A stretch of 64,000 nucleotides of DNA from Polyangiaceae bacterium. Lineage in GTDB: Bacteria; Myxococcota_A; Polyangia; Polyangiales; Polyangiaceae. Positions 50,657 through 59,214 of the stretch are shown here, piece by piece (positions within the stretch are counted from its first letter, which is position 1; every line of letters begins with the position of its first letter). Where the stretch lies: assembly GCA_015075635.1 (NCBI GenBank), contig JABTUA010000003.1:2356001-2420000 (forward strand), written 5' to 3'. The translations under genes were made by a program, and so were the position numbers. The notes beneath the pieces were generated by a model. It was not told the DNA's origin and searched no databases. It saw only the letters and a program-made list of their open reading frames with translations.

Positions 50657-52179
50657 CGCTGACTCACATGGTCGCCGAAACGCCCGCCCCCGGTCTGACG
50701 CTCGGTGAGCTCGCGCGCGAGCTCGCTGGCCAGGCCGCGCGCGTCGTCGGGGACGACCGCGTTCGGATCCTGGACGTGCGGCAGGACTCGCGACGCATCG
50801 TGCCGGGGGACCTGTTCGCGGCGCGCCCTGGCGGTCGGGCCGACGGAGCGAGCTTCGTCGCGGACGCGGTGGCGCGCGGCGCGCGAGCCGTGATGGTGCA
50901 GCGCGGTAGCGCCTTGCCGGACGTCGCGGTGCCGATCGTCGAGGTGGCGGACGTGCGGCGGGCCGTGGCCTTCGCGGCCGAGGCCGTCCACCACCACCCG
51001 TCGCGCGCCGTGGGCGTCGTGGGCATCACCGGCACCAACGGCAAGACCACCACCAGCTACCTGACCCAGAGCGCGCTCTCGGCCGCCGGCGCCCGCGCCG
51101 GCCGGCTCGGTACCCTGGGCTTCGCCTTCGAGAGCGACGTGATCGACTCGCCGCTGACGACCCCCGAGGCCGACGAGGTGACGCGCTACGTCGCCCGCGT
51201 GCGCGATCGCGGCGGCAGTCACCTGGTGATGGAGGCCTCGAGCCACGCGCTGAGCCTGTGCCGCGTCGAGGCGCTCGAGCTCGCGGCGGCCGTCTTCACC
51301 AACCTGACGCAGGACCACCTCGACTTCCACGGCAGCATGCAGGCCTACGCCGCCGCCAAGCTCCGGCTCTTCACCGAGCTCTCGCCGAGGGTGTCGGTGG
51401 TGAACGTGGACGATCCGTTCGGGGTCAGCGTCGCCGCGAGCGCGAAGGGGCGCGTGCTCCGGGTGAGCAAGCGGATCGGCGCCGCCGACGTGTGCCCCGT
51501 GGAAGTCGTGAGCGACGCTCGGGGCATCCGCGGTCGCATCCGTCTGCCCTCCGGCGAGGTCGAGCTCGAGAGCCGACTGGTCGGAACCCACAACCTGGAC
51601 AACCTGCTCGCCGCGCTCGCCGTGGTCGAGGGTCTCGGGCTCGACGCGGCGCGGGCGGCCCGCGGTCTGGCGGACGCGCCCGCCGTGCCAGGGCGGCTCG
51701 AGCGCTGCGACACCCCGGACGACGACGTGCTGGTGCTGGTGGACTACGCGCACACCCCGGACGCGCTCGAACGCGTGCTCGAGACCTGTCGCACGTTGAC
51801 CCGAGGCGAGCTCATCTGCGTGTTCGGTTGCGGCGGCGACCGCGACCGCGAGAAGCGCCCCAAGATGGGCGACGCCGTCGGTCGTCTGGCCAGTCGCGCC
51901 ATCGTCACCAACGACAACCCGCGCTCGGAGGAGCCCGGAGCCATCGCGGCTGCCATCGTGCCCGGCCTCGCGCCCCACGGCATCCCCTTCGAAGTAGAGC
52001 TGGACCGCGCCCGCGCCATCGAGCGCGCGGTGCTCTCCGCCTCGGCCGGCGACGTGGTGCTGATCGCCGGCAAGGGCCACGAGCCCTACCAGATCGTCGG
52101 CAGCGAGCGCCGAGACTTCGACGATCGCGCCGAGGCCCGCCGCGCGCTCGCGCTCCGCCGCGGGGGAGGGCAGGGCTGA
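50653..52179 (+). CDS. murE: UDP-MurNAc-tripeptide synthetase
   Basis: Protein of 508 aa. MurE adds the third amino acid to the wall precursor. ATP site: GTNGKTTT (127-134). Later ligase motifs: EASSHAL, VFTNLTQDHLDFHG and the DNPR box at 421-424 (TNDNPRSEEP), which in known MurE proteins marks meso-diaminopimelate as the amino acid added. The wall is therefore probably DAP-type. The start overlaps ftsI by four bases (ATGA). The stop shares one base with the murF start (TGATG). Confidence 0.96.
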   Translation: MTLTHMVAETPAPGLTLGELARELAGQAARVVGDDRVRILDVRQDSRRIVPGDLFAARPGGRADGASFVADAVARGARAVMVQRGSALPDVAVPIVEVADVRRAVAFAAEAVHHHPSRAVGVVGITGTNGKTTTSYLTQSALSAAGARAGRLGTLGFAFESDVIDSPLTTPEADEVTRYVARVRDRGGSHLVMEASSHALSLCRVEALELAAAVFTNLTQDHLDFHGSMQAYAAAKLRLFTELSPRVSVVNVDDPFGVSVAASAKGRVLRVSKRIGAADVCPVEVVSDARGIRGRIRLPSGEVELESRLVGTHNLDNLLAALAVVEGLGLDAARAARGLADAPAVPGRLERCDTPDDDVLVLVDYAHTPDALERVLETCRTLTRGELICVFGCGGDRDREKRPKMGDAVGRLASRAIVTNDNPRSEEPGAIAAAIVPGLAPHGIPFEVELDRARAIERAVLSASAGDVVLIAGKGHEPYQIVGSERRDFDDRAEARRALALRRGGGQG

Positions 52180-53600
52180 TGGCCACGCCCATCCCGGAGA
52201 ACCGCGTCGCGCTGACGCTGGACGAGATCGTGGCGGCGACGGGCGGGACGTTGCGTCCTGGGCTCCACGCCGCCGTGACCGGTGTGACCACCGATTCGCG
52301 CGCCGACGTGGCCGGCAAGCTGTTCGTCGCGCTGATTGGCGAGAGCTTCGACGGGCACGCCTACGTAGCAGACGTGGCGCGGCGGGGCGCGCACGCGGTG
52401 GTCGTGTGCCGTGACGTGGAGGTTCCCGAGGGCACGGCCGTGATCCGAGTCGAGAACACGCTCTCGGCGCTCGGCGCGCTGGCCTGCTTCCACCGCTCGC
52501 GCTGGGGCGGGAAGCTGGTGGCGATCGGCGGCTCCGCGGGCAAGACCACCACCAAGAGCGCAGTTGCCGCCTTCCTGGAGGCAGCGCTGCCAGGCGCGGT
52601 CCACTTCGCGCGCGGCAACCTGAACAACCTGGTGGGCGTCCCGATGGTGCTGTTCGGCCTCACCGAGGCGCACCGCGTGTGCGTCGTCGAGCTCGGCACG
52701 AACCAGCGCGGAGAGGTGGCGCGGCTCGCGGAGATCACGCACCCGGACGTCGCCGTGCTGACCCTGGTGGCCATCGAGCACTCCGAAGGCATCGGGGACA
52801 TCGACGCCATCGAAGCCGAGGAAGGCGCGCTCTTCGCCGCCATCGGTCCTGGCGGGACCGCCATCGGTAACGCCGACGACGCGCGGGTGCAGAGGCTCCT
52901 CGGCGCCGCGCCGGCAGCGCACAAGCTCAGCTACGGTGGCGCGGAAGCGGCGGCCTACCGCGTGGTGTCCCGTACCCTTCGGGGGCTCGACCGGAGCGTC
53001 GTGGAGATCGCGCGGCCGGGCGGCGAGCGGGTCACGCTCGAGACGCAGCTGCTCGGCAGGCCCGGAGCGCTGGCGCTGGCAGCGGCGCTTGCGGTCACCG
53101 AGCGCGTGAGCGGCGCCCGAGTTTCGAGCGAGGTGGCCGCTCGGGCGCTCGCTCTGCTCGGCGCCGGTGAGGCGCAGCGCCTGGTCCCCATCGAGCTCGG
53201 CGACGGCACGGTGGTCGTGGACGACAGTTACAACGCGAATCCCGCCAGCGTGCTCAGCTCGGCGGAGACCGCCCGCGAGATCGCCCGCGGGCGCGGCGCT
53301 CGTCTGCTCCTGGTGGTCGGCGAGATGCGCGAGCTCGGCCCGCTCAGCGTGCGCGAGCACCAAGAGCTCGGGCGTGCGCTCGGACGCTTCGGCGCCGACG
53401 CCCTGTTCGCCGTCGGCGGCGACGCGGCGTACGTGGCCGAGCTCGGAGGCGGTAGCTTCGCGGCGGACGCCGAGGCCGCCCTGGGGATGGTGCTCTCGGA
53501 GCTGCGCGCCGGGGACGTGGTGCTGGTGAAGGCGTCGCGGGGTGTGCGCGCGGAGCGAGTGGTCGAAGGCCTGGTTCGGGCGAAGGGAAGGGCGGCGTGA
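52179..53600 (+). CDS. murF: UDP-MurNAc-tripeptide D-Ala-D-Ala ligase
   Basis: Protein of 473 aa. MurF adds D-Ala-D-Ala to complete the pentapeptide precursor. ATP-binding GGSAGKTTTK (about 116-125), then NLNNLVGVP, VVELGTNQRGEV and DDSYNANPASV mark the ligase. All Mur-ligase domains (N-terminal substrate, central ATPase, C-terminal Rossmann) are there in order. ddl, which makes D-Ala-D-Ala, is not in this window. The start shares one base with the murE stop. The end overlaps mraY (GTGA). Confidence 0.95.
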   Translation: MATPIPENRVALTLDEIVAATGGTLRPGLHAAVTGVTTDSRADVAGKLFVALIGESFDGHAYVADVARRGAHAVVVCRDVEVPEGTAVIRVENTLSALGALACFHRSRWGGKLVAIGGSAGKTTTKSAVAAFLEAALPGAVHFARGNLNNLVGVPMVLFGLTEAHRVCVVELGTNQRGEVARLAEITHPDVAVLTLVAIEHSEGIGDIDAIEAEEGALFAAIGPGGTAIGNADDARVQRLLGAAPAAHKLSYGGAEAAAYRVVSRTLRGLDRSVVEIARPGGERVTLETQLLGRPGALALAAALAVTERVSGARVSSEVAARALALLGAGEAQRLVPIELGDGTVVVDDSYNANPASVLSSAETAREIARGRGARLLLVVGEMRELGPLSVREHQELGRALGRFGADALFAVGGDAAYVAELGGGSFAADAEAALGMVLSELRAGDVVLVKASRGVRAERVVEGLVRAKGRAA

Positions 53601-54727
53601 TCTACGAGCTGCTCTACCCGCTCTCCAGCAAGTACGGCTGGGCCAGCGCGCTCAACGTGCTCCGCTACACGCCCTTCCGCGCCATCATGGCGACCATCAC
53701 CGCCATGGCGCTGTGCTTCGTGCTGGCGCCCTGGTTCATCCGCACGCTCCAGACCAAGCAGATCGGCCAGGTCATCCGCGACGAAGGGCCGGAGTCGCAC
53801 AAGCTCAAGGCCGGCACCCCCACCATGGGCGGCGCGCTGATCCTGCTCGCGGTGCTGGTTCCGACGGCGCTGTGGGCGGACGTGAAGAACGTGTTCGTGC
53901 TGGCGACCACGGCCGTCACCGCCGGCTACGGCGCCATCGGCTACCTGGACGACCGCCTCAAGCTCGAGGGCAAGAGCTCGAAGGGGCTTCCCGGACGCTA
54001 CAAGCTGCTCGGTCAGTTCCTGATCGGCGGCGGCGCGGTCGGCTACCTGTTCCTCGGCAGCGGCAAGCTCTCGCCGGAGTGGCTGGCGATCCGCGCGCGC
54101 GTGTCGATCCCCTTCCTGGCCTTCGAGAAGCACCCCATCGAGCTGCCGCTGTGGGCGTACTTCGTGTTCGCGCTGCTGGTCGTGGTGGGTACCAGCAACG
54201 CGGTGAACCTCACGGACGGGCTCGACGGGCTCGCCATCGGCCCGGTGATGATCAACGCCGGCACCTACGTCGTCTGGGCGTACATCGCCGGCGCCGTGCT
54301 GTTCGGTCGCCCGCTGGCCGGCTACTTGAACATCGCCGGCATCCCGGAGATGAGCGAGCTCGCCGTGTTCGGCTCCGCGGTCATCGGCGCGGGCATAGGC
54401 TTCCTCTGGTACAACACCTACCCCGCGCAAGTCTTCATGGGGGACGTGGGCTCGCTGTCGCTCGGCGGCGGGCTCGGCATGCTGGCGGTGCTCACCAAGA
54501 ACGAGCTCTTGAGCGTCCTGCTCGGCGGCATCTTCGTGGTCGAGGCGGTCAGCGTCATCACGCAGGTGGTGAGCTTCAAGCTGTTCAAGAAGCGCATCTT
54601 CTTGATGGCGCCCATCCACCATCACTTCGAGAAGAAGGGTTGGCCGGAGCCGCGCATCATCGTGCGCTTCTGGATCATCTCCATCCTGCTGGCGCTGGTG
54701 AGCCTGAGCTCGCTGAAGTTGAGGTGA
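53597..54727 (+). CDS. mraY: Phospho-MurNAc-pentapeptide translocase
   Basis: Protein of 376 aa with about ten predicted transmembrane helices. MraY moves phospho-MurNAc-pentapeptide onto undecaprenyl phosphate to form lipid I. Conserved pieces: KAGTPTMGG (about 72-80), the DD pair in YLDDRLK (about 118), NAVNLTDGLDGLA (about 201-213), FMGDVGSL and APIHHHFEKKGW near the end (metal and substrate residues). The GTG start overlaps murF (GTGA). Confidence 0.97.
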   Translation: MIYELLYPLSSKYGWASALNVLRYTPFRAIMATITAMALCFVLAPWFIRTLQTKQIGQVIRDEGPESHKLKAGTPTMGGALILLAVLVPTALWADVKNVFVLATTAVTAGYGAIGYLDDRLKLEGKSSKGLPGRYKLLGQFLIGGGAVGYLFLGSGKLSPEWLAIRARVSIPFLAFEKHPIELPLWAYFVFALLVVVGTSNAVNLTDGLDGLAIGPVMINAGTYVVWAYIAGAVLFGRPLAGYLNIAGIPEMSELAVFGSAVIGAGIGFLWYNTYPAQVFMGDVGSLSLGGGLGMLAVLTKNELLSVLLGGIFVVEAVSVITQVVSFKLFKKRIFLMAPIHHHFEKKGWPEPRIIVRFWIISILLALVSLSSLKLR

Positions 54728-54732
54728 CCAAG

Positions 54733-56052
54733 ATGGAGCTCGGTGGCAAGCGCGTGATCGTGGTGGGGCTCGGCAAGAGCGGCCTCTCGGCCGCGCGCCT
54801 GTGCCAGCGCCGCGGTGCGCGTGTGCTCGGCACCGACGTCCAGCCGGCGGAGAAGCTGCCCAAGGAGCTCGGCGGCGCCGGGCTCGAGCTCGTGCTCGGC
54901 GGTCACGCCGGCGTGGACTTCTCCGCCGCGGATCTGATCGTGGTCTCGCCCGGCGTGCCGCCGCTGCCCGAGCTCGCCCGGGCGGAGCGAGCCGGCGTGC
55001 CCGTGATCGGCGAGATGGAGCTCGCGGCGCGCCTCATCGGCGCGCCCATCGTCGCCATCGGCGGCACCAACGGAAAGAGCACGACCACCACCCTGGTGGC
55101 GCGCATGCTCGAGGCGACCGGCAAGCGCATCTTCGCCGGGGCGAACCTCGGCGCACCCGCCTGCGACGCGGTGGAGGGTGGCTTCGACGTCGTGGTGTTC
55201 GAGGTCTCGAGCTTCCAGCTCGAGCGCGCGCCGAAGTTCTCGCCGAAGGTGAGCGTGCTGCTCAACATCAGCGAAGATCACCTGGACCGCTACTCGAGCT
55301 ACCAGGAGTACGCGAACGCCAAGGGCAACGCCTTCGCGAACCAAGGCGAGGAGGACAGCGCCGTGGTCCCGGCGGGTGACGCGGCGTGTCTGGCCCAGGC
55401 GCGCCGCGGCCGCGGCAAGCTCTCGACCTTCGGCGCCGGCGGGGACTACGAGGTCCGAGGGCGCCAGGTGATCGAGCGCGCGAGCGGCGAGAGCTTCTCG
55501 CTGGTCGGCGTGGATTTGCACGGGCGCCACAACCTGGACAACGCCGCCGCCGCCATCGCTGCGGTGCGTGCCCTCGGCGTCGCGCCCGAGGCGATCGCCG
55601 CGGGCCTCGGGGCCTTCCACCCGCTCCACCACCGCATGGCGCTGGTGCGCGCCCTCGGAGGGGTGCACTTCTACGACGACTCGAAGGGCACGAACGTGGG
55701 CGCCGCGGTGACCGCGCTCGCGGGCCTGGAGGAGCCGAAGGCGGTGTTGATCGCGGGGGGGCGTGACAAGCTCGGGAGCTACGGCCCGCTGGTGGATGCG
55801 CTCGAGAAGAAGGGGCGCGCGGTGGTCGTCATCGGTGAGGCGGCCTCGCGCATCGCCGACGCGGTCGGCGCGCGTGTGCCGGTGGCACGCGCGGCCAGCA
55901 TGGCGGAGGCCGTGCGCGTCGCGCGGAGCTTGGCGGAGCCCGGCGACGCCGTGCTGCTCTCGCCAGCCTGCTCCAGCTACGACATGTTCGTGGACTACGT
56001 CGATCGTGGAAACCAGTTCGCGGCGGCCGTGAGCGCCCTGGAGGAAGCATGA
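54733..56052 (+). CDS. murD: UDP-MurNAc-L-Ala-D-Glu ligase
   Basis: Protein of 439 aa from the ATG at 54733. MurD adds D-Glu to UDP-MurNAc-L-Ala. ATP site GGTNGKSTTT (about 112-121); FEVSSFQLE, LNISEDHLDRY and YDDSKGTN are the other ligase marks. The start has a perfect AGGTGA ribosome-binding match five bases upstream. An in-frame GTG at 54724 would overlap the mraY stop (GTGA), the pattern used elsewhere in this operon, and would only add three residues. The stop overlaps ftsW (ATGA). Confidence 0.95.
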   Translation: MELGGKRVIVVGLGKSGLSAARLCQRRGARVLGTDVQPAEKLPKELGGAGLELVLGGHAGVDFSAADLIVVSPGVPPLPELARAERAGVPVIGEMELAARLIGAPIVAIGGTNGKSTTTTLVARMLEATGKRIFAGANLGAPACDAVEGGFDVVVFEVSSFQLERAPKFSPKVSVLLNISEDHLDRYSSYQEYANAKGNAFANQGEEDSAVVPAGDAACLAQARRGRGKLSTFGAGGDYEVRGRQVIERASGESFSLVGVDLHGRHNLDNAAAAIAAVRALGVAPEAIAAGLGAFHPLHHRMALVRALGGVHFYDDSKGTNVGAAVTALAGLEEPKAVLIAGGRDKLGSYGPLVDALEKKGRAVVVIGEAASRIADAVGARVPVARAASMAEAVRVARSLAEPGDAVLLSPACSSYDMFVDYVDRGNQFAAAVSALEEA

Positions 56053-57308
56053 CGTTCCTGAAGCGGTGGCTCGCGCCGACCGAGCGCATGGGCCCGGTGG
56101 ATCCGGTGCTCGCGGCGATCGTGGTGGCCCTGATCGGCTTCGGCGTGGTCATGGTCTACAGCGCCAGCGTCATCGAGGCGACGGTGGTGTTCCGCGACGC
56201 GCAGTACTTCTTGAAGCGCCAGGCCGTGTACGCCGGGGCTTCGCTGGTGGTGATCTGGGTCCTGTCGCGCATCGACTACCACCGGCTGCGCCCGCTCACG
56301 TATCCGATTCTGGGCGGCGTCGCGGCGCTGCTCGTGCTCTCGGTGATCGGCTTCGGGCACACCGGCGGAGGCGCTACGCGCTGGCTGCGCCTCGGCCCAG
56401 TCCACGTGCAGCCGTCGGAGGCCGCGAAGCTCGCGCTGGTGCTGTGGCTGGCCTACTCGCTGGAGAAGAAGCGCGAGCAGGTGAAGTCGTTCTCCGTCGG
56501 CATGCTGCCGCACCTGCTCATGGCCGGCGCGCTGATGCTGCTCTGCCTGAAGCAGCCTGACTTCGGCGGCGCGGTCGTGCTCCTGTTCTTGACCTTCACG
56601 CTCCTGTTCGTGGCCGGCGCGCGCATCGGTTACCTGCTCGGCGTCGCCATCATCGGCGGCCTCGCCGCGGCTTGGCTCGTGCGCTTCACCAGCTACCGCT
56701 GGGAGCGCATGCTGGCCTGGTTCAACATGAACGAGCACCGTCAGGATCTGGCCTACCAGCCGTTCCAGGCGGTGATGAGCTTCGGCTCGGGGCAGGGGAC
56801 GGGGCTCGGGCTGGGCAAGGGGCTACAGGTCCTGTACCTGCCGGAGGCGCACACCGACTTCATCGCGGCCATCATCGGCGAGGAGCTCGGCTTCATCGGC
56901 GTCTTGGGTCTGGCCGCGACCTACCTGTTCATCGTGGTGCGCGGCGTGCGCGCGGCGCTCTCGGCCAAGGAAGAGTACGGCTCCTACATCGCCTTCGGGA
57001 TCTCGATGCTGTTCGGGATCCAGGCGCTGGCCAACCTGGCGGTCGCGATGGCCATCCTGCCTACCAAGGGCCTGACCTTGCCCTTCGTCAGCTACGGCGG
57101 CTCCTCGCTCTTGGTGAACGCGGCGGCGATGGGCATCCTGCTCAACGTGACGCGCCCGCGGGAAGGCGCCGCGGAGAACCAACGTGTCGCCGAGGGCGGA
57201 CCCAAGCCCGAGGCCAGCGCGATGCTGGTGTCCGAGGCCAGTTTCTCCGAAGGCGAGCCGAAGAAGAAGCGCGCCGCTCGCGCCAGGCCGGAGGAGGTGC
57301 CGTCGTGA
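56049..57308 (+). CDS. ftsW: Septal peptidoglycan polymerase FtsW
   Basis: Protein of 419 aa, SEDS family, with about ten transmembrane helices. It polymerises lipid II into glycan at the septum as partner of FtsI. Visible SEDS segments: GFGVVMVYSASVIEA (about 30-45), RWLRLGPVHVQPSEAAKLA (about 114-132) and the later FVSYGGSSLLVN. The last ~55 residues are charged (KKKRAARARPEE) and cytoplasmic. Coupled by overlap to murD and murG (GTGA at its end). Confidence 0.95.
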   Translation: MTFLKRWLAPTERMGPVDPVLAAIVVALIGFGVVMVYSASVIEATVVFRDAQYFLKRQAVYAGASLVVIWVLSRIDYHRLRPLTYPILGGVAALLVLSVIGFGHTGGGATRWLRLGPVHVQPSEAAKLALVLWLAYSLEKKREQVKSFSVGMLPHLLMAGALMLLCLKQPDFGGAVVLLFLTFTLLFVAGARIGYLLGVAIIGGLAAAWLVRFTSYRWERMLAWFNMNEHRQDLAYQPFQAVMSFGSGQGTGLGLGKGLQVLYLPEAHTDFIAAIIGEELGFIGVLGLAATYLFIVVRGVRAALSAKEEYGSYIAFGISMLFGIQALANLAVAMAILPTKGLTLPFVSYGGSSLLVNAAAMGILLNVTRPREGAAENQRVAEGGPKPEASAMLVSEASFSEGEPKKKRAARARPEEVPS

Positions 57309-58471
57309 GCCGGCCCAGGTTGCTCCTGGCTGGTGGCGGAACCGGCGGCCACGTGTTCCCGCTGATCGCGGTGGCGGACGCGCTCTCGGAGCTCGCGCCC
57401 GAGGTGAGCCTGGTCTTCGTCGGCACTGAGCGCGGCATGGAGGTGAAGCTGGTTCCGGCCCGGGGCTACGCGCTGGAGCTGATGCGCGTGCTGCCGATCC
57501 GCGGCGGCGGCCTGAGCGGCGCGGTGCGTGGCGTGTGGCGCGCGATGATGAGCGTTCCGGAGTCGCGGGCGCTCCTTGCCAAGCACGCGCCGCGCGCGGT
57601 GGTCAGCATCGGCGGTTACGCCGCGGGGCCGATCTCGCTGGCGGCGCGCCTCTCACGGGTGCCGCTGGCGCTGATCGAGCCGAACAGCGTGATGGGCCTC
57701 GCCAACCGCCTGACCGTGCCCCTGGTTCAGCGCGCGTACTTGGCGTTCCCACAGGCAGAGAGGCACTTCGCGCGAGGCACGGCGCTCGCGACGGGAGTGC
57801 CGATTCGCGCGGGCTTCGAGCCCAGGCCGTACGCGCGGAGGAGCGGGCCGCTCCAGGTGCTGGTGATCGGTGGCAGCCAGGGGGCGAAGTCCTTGAACGA
57901 GACCGTGCCGGCGGCGCTGGCCCAGGTGGCTGCCCCGCTCCGCGTCACGCACCAGTGCGGCGTCGCCCACGCCGACAGCGTGCGCGCGACCTACCAGAGG
58001 CTCGGCGGGCGCTTCGCCTGGGAGGTGGTGCCGTTCATCGACGACATGCCGGCGGCGCTCGCCGCGGCGGATCTGGTCATCGGCCGCTCCGGGGCCAGCG
58101 CGGTGAGCGAGATTGCCGCCGTCGGGCGCGCGGCTTTGTTCGTGCCCTACCCGTACGCCGCGGGGGATCACCAGCGGCACAACGCCGAGACGCTGGCCGA
58201 GGCCGGCGCAGCGGTCTCGGTGGCGGCGAGCGAGGCGACGGCGGAGCGCCTGGCGCGCGAGATCGAGCAGCTGGCGACGGAGCCGGGGCGGCTCGAGCGA
58301 ATGGCCGCTGCGTCCATGGGTTGGGGCAAGCCGCACGCCGCTCGCGACATCGCGCTGGATCTGCTCGCGCTGGCCGGGCTCTCGCCGGTAGGGGTGTGCG
58401 GAGCCAAGGACGACGAGCAGGCGAAGCTGCCCGACAACGGCGCGAGTCGACTCCTGGAGGTGCCGGGATGA
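57305..58471 (+). CDS. murG: Lipid II synthase glycosyltransferase
   Basis: Protein of 388 aa. MurG transfers GlcNAc from UDP-GlcNAc to lipid I, giving lipid II, at the inner face of the membrane. The G-loop is GGGTGGH (10-16). Other marks: SIGGYAAGP, IEPNSVMGLANR, VIGGSQGAKSLNE and GRSGASAVSEIAA with the YPYAAGDHQRHNAE nucleotide-binding segment. The C-terminal ~25 residues (CGAKDDEQAKLPDNGASRL) extend beyond the usual end. The GTG start overlaps ftsW. The stop overlaps the ATG of the repeat-made ORF (ATGA). Confidence 0.95.
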   Translation: MSRPRLLLAGGGTGGHVFPLIAVADALSELAPEVSLVFVGTERGMEVKLVPARGYALELMRVLPIRGGGLSGAVRGVWRAMMSVPESRALLAKHAPRAVVSIGGYAAGPISLAARLSRVPLALIEPNSVMGLANRLTVPLVQRAYLAFPQAERHFARGTALATGVPIRAGFEPRPYARRSGPLQVLVIGGSQGAKSLNETVPAALAQVAAPLRVTHQCGVAHADSVRATYQRLGGRFAWEVVPFIDDMPAALAAADLVIGRSGASAVSEIAAVGRAALFVPYPYAAGDHQRHNAETLAEAGAAVSVAASEATAERLAREIEQLATEPGRLERMAAASMGWGKPHAARDIALDLLALAGLSPVGVCGAKDDEQAKLPDNGASRLLEVPG

Positions 58472-59214
58472 TCTTCGACAAGCTGTGCGAGATCGATCTC
58501 GAGATCGAAATCGACGCCGACAGCGAGTTCGACGTCGAATACGAGCCCATTGCGGAACTCGAGTACGAGTACGAGCACGAGCACGAGCACGAGTACGCGG
58601 GAGTGGACGAACTGCTGGAGCAGAAGCTTTCCAGCGCCTCCGAGCTCGCCGGTGGCTTGGGTCCTCGAGCAGCCGCTCGCGGCTGCGAGACCTCCACCAC
58701 GCCGCCAGTCCTTGGCACGAGCAGATCACGATCCGCCACTGAGGCGTTGACGCCCGAGAATGCCGGCGAGGCCGGCGGAAGCTTCCTCGTGCGAAGCGAG
58801 AGTCGCGAGGCGCTGCTGGATGCCGAACGAGAAGAGAACAAGTCCCCCAAGAATCCCGGCGGGGCCGGCGGAAGCTTCCTGGTGCGAAGCCCGAGTCGCG
58901 AGGCGCTGCACGTGGACCAGCGGACGGTGTCTCGAGCATCCGAGCTCGCAGGTGACTGGGATTGTCGAGCCGAGGGCAGCGATGGCGAGACCGGAACGAC
59001 GTCCAAAGTCTTTGCCATGATCAGATCACGATCCGCCACGGAGGCCTGGACGCCCGAGAATCCCGGCGGGGCGGGCGGATCCCTCCTGGTGCGAAGCGAT
59101 GATCGCCAGACGCTGCCGGTCGCCCGACGCGAAATGAAAAACCCAAGAGCGGCCCGCGATCACGCCCTGCGCAGCACCGGTAGCGACGACCCCGCCGGAG
59201 GCCACCATGTTTAG
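58468..59214 (+). CDS. Repeat-made ORF between murG and murC, function unknown
   Basis: Reading of 248 aa whose ATG overlaps the murG stop and whose stop overlaps the murC start by eight bases, so the frame links the two essential genes. Residues 1-46 are a highly acidic simple repeat (alternating Glu with Ile, Tyr or His). Then come two diverged ~63-residue repeats (about 55-117 and 156-218) sharing ASELAG, ET-TT, RSRSATEA, TPEN, AGGS and LVRS, plus a partial repeat (about 127-148). No domain or catalytic site is visible. A relative sits at 37.8 kb. It may be a peptide-coding or merely open-frame dispersed repeat rather than a working protein. Confidence 0.5.
   Translation: MIFDKLCEIDLEIEIDADSEFDVEYEPIAELEYEYEHEHEHEYAGVDELLEQKLSSASELAGGLGPRAAARGCETSTTPPVLGTSRSRSATEALTPENAGEAGGSFLVRSESREALLDAEREENKSPKNPGGAGGSFLVRSPSREALHVDQRTVSRASELAGDWDCRAEGSDGETGTTSKVFAMIRSRSATEAWTPENPGGAGGSLLVRSDDRQTLPVARREMKNPRAARDHALRSTGSDDPAGGHHV
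58560..58600 (+). repeat. Glu-Tyr/Glu-His hexanucleotide simple repeat
   Basis: GAGTAC and GAGCAC alternate over about 40 bases, giving (EY/EH) codons in the repeat-made ORF. Such a run is prone to slippage and is a multiple of three, so length change keeps the frame. Confidence 0.8.
58633..58815 (+). repeat. Dispersed repeat, copy A
   Basis: The stretch from CCTCCGAGCTCGCCGG through GAGAGTCGCGAGGCGCTG matches copy C (58934-59117) along its length. The most conserved block is 58721-58742 (CAGATCACGATCCGCCACT) and the tail with GGCGGAAGCTTCCTCGTGCG. Confidence 0.8.
58849..58909 (+). repeat. Dispersed repeat, partial copy B
   Basis: Only the 3' part of the unit is present: AATCCCGGCGGGGCCGGCGG through AGTCGCGAGGCGCTG. 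It matches the same part of copies A and C. Confidence 0.75.
58934..59117 (+). repeat. Dispersed repeat, copy C
   Basis: Full-length unit with the central CCATGATCAGATCACGATCC. This block is closest to the copy at 37.8 kb. The aligned protein reading is ASELAG, then AMIRSRSATEAWTPEN, then GGAGGSLLVRS. Confidence 0.8.
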
